NCBI GenBank assembly: GCA_041831635.1
Contig: JBHASY010000078.1
Span: 1 to 10,307, forward strand
Length of the DNA: 10,307 nucleotides
Direction of reading: 5' to 3'
Source of the DNA: Acetoanaerobium sp041831635
GTDB taxonomy: Bacteria; Bacillota; Clostridia; Peptostreptococcales; Filifactoraceae
A program made the translations under genes and the position numbers. The notes below the pieces were generated by a model. It was not told where the DNA came from. It was given only the letters and a program-made list of their open reading frames with translations, and ran no database searches. Of this stretch, positions 6,194-10,307 are shown piece by piece. How positions within the stretch are numbered: the first letter of the stretch is position 1; each line of letters opens with the position of its first letter.

Positions 6194-6586
6194 TTATGAC
6201 ACAGAGTTTTGTATCGTCTTAACTCCGAACGTAAAATAAATCATATGAAGCACCCATAAAAAAACAAGCACTATTCGCCCTACAGGAACTTGGTGCATCA
6301 TTATAAATCCTATGCTCATCAAAACAGTAACTGTAACCATAATACGTATTTTAGTTTTTTTCGTCATACCTTTTCCTGCAACATAGCTTTCCAAGTTATC
6401 TTTGTAGAGTTTAGTACCTTTAAACCAAAGATTTAACCTGTCAGAGCTTTTGCTAAAACAAAAAGCTGCAAACAGCAAAAACGGAAAAGCAGGAAGAAGT
6501 GGAAGTACAGCCCCTATAGCTCCCAGAACTAATCCTATGCACCCAAGTATAATATAAAAAACCTTTTTAACATTCATATATTTCAC
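6194..6586 (-). CDS. YbaN family (DUF454) inner membrane protein
   Basis: The 130-residue protein is mostly hydrophobic. It has a long N-terminal membrane region (about 7-44, two segments around a Pro-rich LPLLPAFPF turn), a polar loop with NLWFKGTKLYKDNLESYVAGKGMTKK-type content (about 52-77), and two further membrane segments (about 81-98 and 104-122). The G-x-LPLLP-x-FPFLL-FAAFCF block and the W-x-x-x-x-x-Y-x-x-x-x-x-x-Y spacing in the loop are typical of the YbaN/DUF454 family, whose function is unknown. The start is GTG at 6586, with GGAG 4 nt upstream; the in-frame ATG at 6577 would leave 13 nt of spacing. It follows the CydC-like gene by 28 bp on the same strand and is probably the third gene of the exporter operon. 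Confidence 0.82.
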   Translation of the reverse strand: MKYMNVKKVFYIILGCIGLVLGAIGAVLPLLPAFPFLLFAAFCFSKSSDRLNLWFKGTKLYKDNLESYVAGKGMTKKTKIRIMVTVTVLMSIGFIMMHQVPVGRIVLVFLWVLHMIYFTFGVKTIQNSVS

Positions 6587-6614
6587 ACTTCTCCAATCCT
6601 GTTTTTCATATAAA

Positions 6615-8273
6615 TCAACTCATTCTTCCGTTTTCTACAGAATACACTTTATCGGCGATTCTCATAGTAGAGTCTCTGTGGGATACCAGCACTACAGTTT
6701 TGTCGTGTCCTTCCTGCCTTAGTGAACGCAAAATCACTGCCTCATTTAGACTGTCCAGATTGCTCGTAGGCTCATCTAAGAGCATAAAAGGAGAATTGTG
6801 CAGGAAGGCACGTGCAAGTCCCAGCCTTTGGCGTTCTCCGCCTGACAGAGTGTCGCCCAGTTCACCTACAGGGGTGTCGTAGCCTTTAGGCAGCGTCATA
6901 ATAAAATCGTGTACGGACGCCTTTTTGCAAGCAAGAGTGATTTCCTCATCATCGGCATTTAATTTAGCAATACGCAGATTATTTTTTATGCTGTCGTGAA
7001 ATAAATGTGTTTCCTGAGTCACAAGGCTTTGCATAGTCCTGAGATTAGAGGTATTTATCTCGTCCACATTTCTGCCGGATATGCGAATTTTACCCTGATT
7101 TACCTGCCAGAAACGCATAAACAGTTTCAGCAAGGTGGATTTACCGCTACCGCTTCGCCCTACTATACCTACGATTTGATTTTTAGGAATATCTATATTT
7201 ATATCATCTAATATAAGTTCATCATTATAAGAAAATGAAAGCTTCTCGGCAGATGCACCACTAAAATCTATATCAGATTGGCCGAAGATTTCTTCCACTA
7301 CAGGAGATTCTTCCAAAATATCAAGGACACGATTTCCACAGGCAAAAGTATTTTGTAGCGTACTACCCAGATTTGCAAGTGCGACCACAGGGCCGAAAGA
7401 ACTCATCAACGACAACGTAGAAATAAGCACGCCTTCAAAACTTATAAGACCTTTTTGATATAAGGAAATAGAAACCATCAGCAGAGTCAAATCAAAAAAC
7501 AGAATAACAGCATTGGTAAAACCTACATTTCTTCCGGCGATGCGTTTCATACGTTCCTCGTCCTTAGAAAGTTCATCTGTGCGAAGATTCATATCGTCCA
7601 GTCTTTTTTCTCCTTGGCCGTATTGCTGAGTTTCAGACAGCCCCCTAAGACTATCCAGCACAAAACTGCTAAGTGCACCGGAGCGATTTCTAAATCTTAT
7701 AGCGTCATCTCCGCTAATACGAGAAACAACAATAGGTATAACCAGTCCCACCACTAAATATGAACAAAATGCGATCAGTCCTAAACTCCAATGATACCGC
7801 CCTATAAACAAAGTCAGAATAAGGGAGAACAATACTGCTATAGCAACAGGAGAAATGGTGTGAGCATAAAAGACTTCTAAAAGCTCTATATCGGAAGTAA
7901 TAACAGAAATAAGATTGCCTTTTTCTTTTCCGTCCAGCTTTGCAGGGCATAGACGCCTTAGAGCCTGAAAAACTTTGTCACGAATAAGAGTAAGCAGCTT
8001 AAATGCAATAAAATGGTTAAATGTCTGCTCTGCATACCTGAGCACTGCTCTTAGAACAGCCATAACAGAAATAAATATAAACAAAGAAGTAAGTTTTAAA
8101 GGTATCATAAACCCAAGTAAATTCAAAACGGCATACCCACCAAATATCGTTATGAAACTTGCACATAGATGTCCGATAAGTCCCATAATAATAGCAAGCA
8201 TCATAAAGCCTGTAAGAGGTTTTACCAGACCGATAAGGTCACTCATTACATTAAATCCGCTTCGTTTTTTCAT
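6615..8273 (-). CDS. cydC: CydC-like ABC exporter subunit (fused permease and ATPase)
   Basis: The 552-residue protein joins a six-helix transmembrane domain (about 15-310) to an ATPase domain (about 340-552). The ATPase is complete: Walker A GRSGSGKST (372-380), Q-loop Gln420, signature LSGGERQ (476-482), Walker B FMLLDEPTS with Glu501, D-loop SNLD (504-507) and switch His532. The permease motif RYAEQTFNHFIAFKLL (79-94) followed by SDIELLEVFYAHTISP is typical of CydC-type subunits. In E. coli CydDC exports cysteine and glutathione to the periplasm and is needed for cytochrome bd assembly; no cydAB genes are visible here, so the substrate is unproven. Its ATG overlaps the upstream stop (ATGA, 8273-8270), indicating translational coupling with the partner subunit and a heterodimeric transporter. 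Confidence 0.85.
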   Translation of the reverse strand: MKKRSGFNVMSDLIGLVKPLTGFMMLAIIMGLIGHLCASFITIFGGYAVLNLLGFMIPLKLTSLFIFISVMAVLRAVLRYAEQTFNHFIAFKLLTLIRDKVFQALRRLCPAKLDGKEKGNLISVITSDIELLEVFYAHTISPVAIAVLFSLILTLFIGRYHWSLGLIAFCSYLVVGLVIPIVVSRISGDDAIRFRNRSGALSSFVLDSLRGLSETQQYGQGEKRLDDMNLRTDELSKDEERMKRIAGRNVGFTNAVILFFDLTLLMVSISLYQKGLISFEGVLISTLSLMSSFGPVVALANLGSTLQNTFACGNRVLDILEESPVVEEIFGQSDIDFSGASAEKLSFSYNDELILDDINIDIPKNQIVGIVGRSGSGKSTLLKLFMRFWQVNQGKIRISGRNVDEINTSNLRTMQSLVTQETHLFHDSIKNNLRIAKLNADDEEITLACKKASVHDFIMTLPKGYDTPVGELGDTLSGGERQRLGLARAFLHNSPFMLLDEPTSNLDSLNEAVILRSLRQEGHDKTVVLVSHRDSTMRIADKVYSVENGRMS

Positions 8274-10006
8274 CTTACAGCCTCCTTTTCGTAATGTTCA
8301 AGTGCCTGCTGGGTATTCCAAAGCCTTGCGTATTGTCCGTTTAGGGCAAGCAGTTTTTCATGAGTTCCACTTTCTGCAACCGTACCGTTTTCCATTACAT
8401 ATATATTGTCTGCTTTTGTTACATTTGCAAGTCTGTGAGAAATGAGAATCACAGTCTTTGTCTTAGCAAGATTATGGATTTCTGCCATTATATCGTTTTC
8501 GCTATCCACATCTATATTCGATGTAGCCTCGTCAAAAATATAAACAGAGCTGTCGTGAAGTAAGGCTCTTGCAAGTGCTAAACGTTGACATTGACCGCCT
8601 GAAAGATTTGAAGCTTTCTCAGAAAGAAGAGTGTCAAGCCCATGCTCACTTCGCAAAAAATCTGCCAGTTTTGTACGTTCCAGTACAGCCCAAAGCATAG
8701 TGTCATCTGCATTTGGATTGCCCATGAGAAGATTGTCCCTTACGCTTCCTTTAAACAGATAACTCTGATGGCTTATATAAGTTAGATTTTTCATTAAATT
8801 CTTTTCGGAAATATCGGATAAAAGCACACCTCCGACAGTGAGATTTCCTGTATAACTTCGATTTCTCCCCATCAAAATAGAGGTTATAGTGCTCTTGCCA
8901 CAGCCACTTTCGCCTACAATAGCGGTAAAACTGCCTCCGGGGAATGAAAAATTCACGCCTTTCAAAATCTCTCTGTCCTCTTCATAGGAAAAGCGAAGGT
9001 TTTCGCAAAGTATAGAGCACTCTTCAGGAACATTTTTATCCCCGTAAGCAACAGAAGGTAAATCCAGCAACCTGAAAATCTTATCTGAGGCAGCCATACC
9101 GTTCATAGCTACATGAAAGAAGCTTCCAAGCTGGCGCATAGGAATAAAAAAGTCGGCAGCCAAAAGTATTATAGTAAGAGTTCCTGCCAAGCCTACACTG
9201 CCTTTTTGAAACTGAGTAGCCGCCACGATAATACCTACAGCCGCACCGCCGTAAGAGACTAAATCCATAATGGTAATAGAGTTAAGCTGCATAGCCAAAA
9301 CCTTCATAGTAATACGACGAAACTGCTCGGACTGCTCATTCATTTCGTCATTTTTAAATCCGTCACTTTGGTAGATTTTAAGAGTAGTAAGACCCTGTAG
9401 ATTTTCCAGAAAGGTATCTCCCAGAGAAGTATATTGCGTCCAATATTTACTGAGAAGTTTTTTAGCCCATGTCTGAACTCCTGCTATAGCAATAGGTATA
9501 ATAGGAACACAAACTAACAAAACGATAGCAGAGGGTACATTTATAAAACATACAACGACAAATAAAGTAAGTGGAGCCAGCATAGAATAAAAAAGTTGTG
9601 GCAGATATGCGCCAAAATATGTTTCCAGTTGTTCTACTCCCTCTACTGCGACTTGCACCACCTCACTTGTATTAACATGCTCTTTATATGAAGTTCCAAG
9701 CTTAAGCAGTTTCTGATAGATTTGCTCTCTTAGAGTTTTCTTTACAGCCTTGCTGGACAGATAACTCATATAGGCAGTGCCTAAATTACAGGAAAAACGA
9801 ACAGCTACAGCAATTAAAACGATAATTCCTGTTTGTATCATATTAGTTGTGTTAGATGTGTTTTTGTATAGCTGTTCCAACAAATGACAAATAGATGTAA
9901 TCATGACGATATTTGCCAAAAGAGCACACCACTGAAGCATTACATTTCCTGCTATATATTTTTTACTTTCGCTGACAGATGAAATCAGGCGTTTGTTTAT
10001 CATCAT
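8270..10006 (-). CDS. cydD: CydD-like ABC exporter subunit (fused permease and ATPase)
   Basis: The 578-residue protein has a six-helix permease domain (about 18-310) and a full ATPase domain (about 330-570): Walker A GESGCGKST (365-373), Q-loop Gln414, signature NLSGGQCQR (467-475), Walker B VYIFDEATS with Glu493, D-loop SNID and switch His524. ETYFGAYLPQLFYSMLAPLT (128-147) and IPMRQLGSFFHVAMNGMAAS (288-307) are the segments that mark CydD-type subunits. It pairs with the CydC-like product of the next gene to form a heterodimeric exporter, possibly for thiols or another small metabolite. AGGTGG 6 nt before the ATG at 10006 supports this start over the next Met codon. It is the first gene of the operon, about 124 nt downstream of the predicted transcription start. 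A generic type IV exporter of another substrate cannot be excluded. Confidence 0.85.
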   Translation of the reverse strand: MMINKRLISSVSESKKYIAGNVMLQWCALLANIVMITSICHLLEQLYKNTSNTTNMIQTGIIVLIAVAVRFSCNLGTAYMSYLSSKAVKKTLREQIYQKLLKLGTSYKEHVNTSEVVQVAVEGVEQLETYFGAYLPQLFYSMLAPLTLFVVVCFINVPSAIVLLVCVPIIPIAIAGVQTWAKKLLSKYWTQYTSLGDTFLENLQGLTTLKIYQSDGFKNDEMNEQSEQFRRITMKVLAMQLNSITIMDLVSYGGAAVGIIVAATQFQKGSVGLAGTLTIILLAADFFIPMRQLGSFFHVAMNGMAASDKIFRLLDLPSVAYGDKNVPEECSILCENLRFSYEEDREILKGVNFSFPGGSFTAIVGESGCGKSTITSILMGRNRSYTGNLTVGGVLLSDISEKNLMKNLTYISHQSYLFKGSVRDNLLMGNPNADDTMLWAVLERTKLADFLRSEHGLDTLLSEKASNLSGGQCQRLALARALLHDSSVYIFDEATSNIDVDSENDIMAEIHNLAKTKTVILISHRLANVTKADNIYVMENGTVAESGTHEKLLALNGQYARLWNTQQALEHYEKEAVR

Positions 10007-10033
10007 TATTTACCACCTCACTTTGGATTTTTA

Positions 10034-10050
10034 AATTTTAAGTTAAAATT
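10034..10050. repeat. Short AT-rich palindrome in the exporter operon's 5' leader
   Basis: AATTTTAA (10034-10041) and TTAAAATT (10043-10050) form a perfect 8-bp inverted repeat around one base. It lies 14 bp before the ribosome binding site of the CydD-like gene, within the expected 5' untranslated region. All pairs are A-T, so an RNA hairpin would be weak; a protein-binding role is possible but unsupported. Confidence 0.4.
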
Positions 10051-10107
10051 GAGAGCATAAAACATATAGAAGTCACTAAGAGATTAAATTATTATTCCCC
10101 ATAAAAC

Positions 10108-10133
10108 AACGAGTTAGTGATTACTAACTTGTT
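10108..10133. promoter_or_regulatory. Palindromic operator candidate for the exporter operon
   Basis: AGTTAGT (10112-10118) and ACTAACT (10123-10129) are perfect inverted 7-bp arms around GATT. Skipping one mismatched pair, the symmetry continues for three more pairs (AAC at 10108-10110, GTT at 10131-10133), giving 10 of 11 pairs. Size and shape fit a site for a homodimeric repressor of the TetR or MarR kind. It covers the expected start of transcription and lies just downstream of the -10 box of the predicted promoter, so binding should repress. No regulator gene is in the window; it may lie to the right. Confidence 0.65.
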
Positions 10134-10136
10134 ATA

Positions 10137-10165
10137 ACGATAACGATAAACAACAGATTTGTCAA
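10137..10165 (-). promoter_or_regulatory. Predicted promoter of the CydDC-like/YbaN operon
   Basis: On the minus strand a perfect TTGACA -35 box (10165-10160) is followed, after 17 nt, by TATCGT (10142-10137), a 4-of-6 match to the -10 consensus. The start would be near 10130, inside the palindrome at 10108-10133. A better-looking TATAAC at 10136-10131 is 23 nt from the -35 box, too far for normal use. The leader to the ATG is about 124 nt. Confidence 0.55.
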
Positions 10166-10307
10166 TGAAAATATAAAAATCGCTAACTAAAGATTAGAAT
10201 ATTGGGGTATAATAAATTTAACACTTTAAATACCGGCAGGAACTATTAAAAAATACGGTATGGAAGAAATTGATGCGAATGAAATTAAACTATTATGAGA
10301 ACAAAAA
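10166..10307. other. Right-edge stretch without a supported gene
   Basis: No convincing complete gene is present. A plus-strand TATAAT at 10208-10213 has no acceptable -35 box. After a stop near 10228 the plus strand stays open for about 21 codons (IPAGTIKKYGMEEIDANEIK, then Leu-Leu and TGA). This could be the remnant of a lost gene, but it has no start or ribosome binding site that I trust. The sequence CTAACTA at 10183-10189 resembles a half-site of the palindrome at 10108-10133. Confidence 0.4.

Noticed and set aside
6700..8563. Several open frames inside the two ABC exporter genes (plus strand 6700-6882, 7005-7211, 7975-8445, 8360-8563; minus strand 7714-7950)
   Set aside because: All overlap full-length ABC subunits with intact ATPase motifs, and none has a recognisable product.
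10208..10297. A plus-strand promoter (TATAAT at 10208-10213) followed by a short coding sequence
   Set aside because: There is no acceptable -35 box or ribosome binding site, and the open stretch is about 21 codons ending in a stop before the window edge. It may be a gene remnant but cannot be called.

Overview
The window looks like chromosome of a low-GC, anaerobic, Firmicutes-type bacterium, possibly Peptostreptococcaceae or a Tissierellia-like relative. The clues are AT-rich DNA, strong AGGAGG-type ribosome binding sites, a CRISPR repeat resembling clostridial type I-B repeats (ending in ATGTAAA), a RelQ-type small alarmone synthetase, and a probable pyrophosphate-dependent phosphofructokinase. 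The exact taxon cannot be fixed from the sequence alone.

Layout. (1) 1-322: trailer end of a CRISPR array with five repeats visible; leader and cas genes would lie off the left edge. (2) 312-752: a decayed IS200/IS605 tnpA fused directly to the last CRISPR repeat, followed by a structured right end. (3) 757-2210, minus strand: a secreted transglutaminase-like protein, then a gene apparently broken by three frameshifts; only its first 80 codons stay open. (4) 2257-2303: a perfect 19-bp inverted repeat carrying two mirror-image extended -10 promoters, set between the minus-strand pair and a plus-strand gene group. (5) 2330-6107, plus strand: MBL-fold hydrolase, RelQ, metallophosphoesterase and phosphofructokinase, ended by a strong terminator at 6134-6184. 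(6) 10006-6194, minus strand: a CydD-like/CydC-like ABC exporter pair with ATGA overlap, then a YbaN/DUF454 membrane protein. Its promoter overlaps a palindromic operator candidate at 10108-10133. (7) 10166-10307: no gene I can support.

How the genes may work together. The plus-strand group combines an alarmone synthetase, two metal-dependent hydrolases and a glycolytic enzyme; the first two genes are only 21 bp apart and probably cotranscribed. The minus-strand exporter operon is noticeably richer in GC and may have a separate origin; if the operator is real, its regulator is not in the window. The left edge is a zone of decay (CRISPR trailer, dead transposase, broken gene). I see no clearly new multi-gene system. 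The observations most worth checking are the CRISPR/tnpA junction, the symmetric face-to-face promoter, the broken gene and the operator upstream of the exporter.
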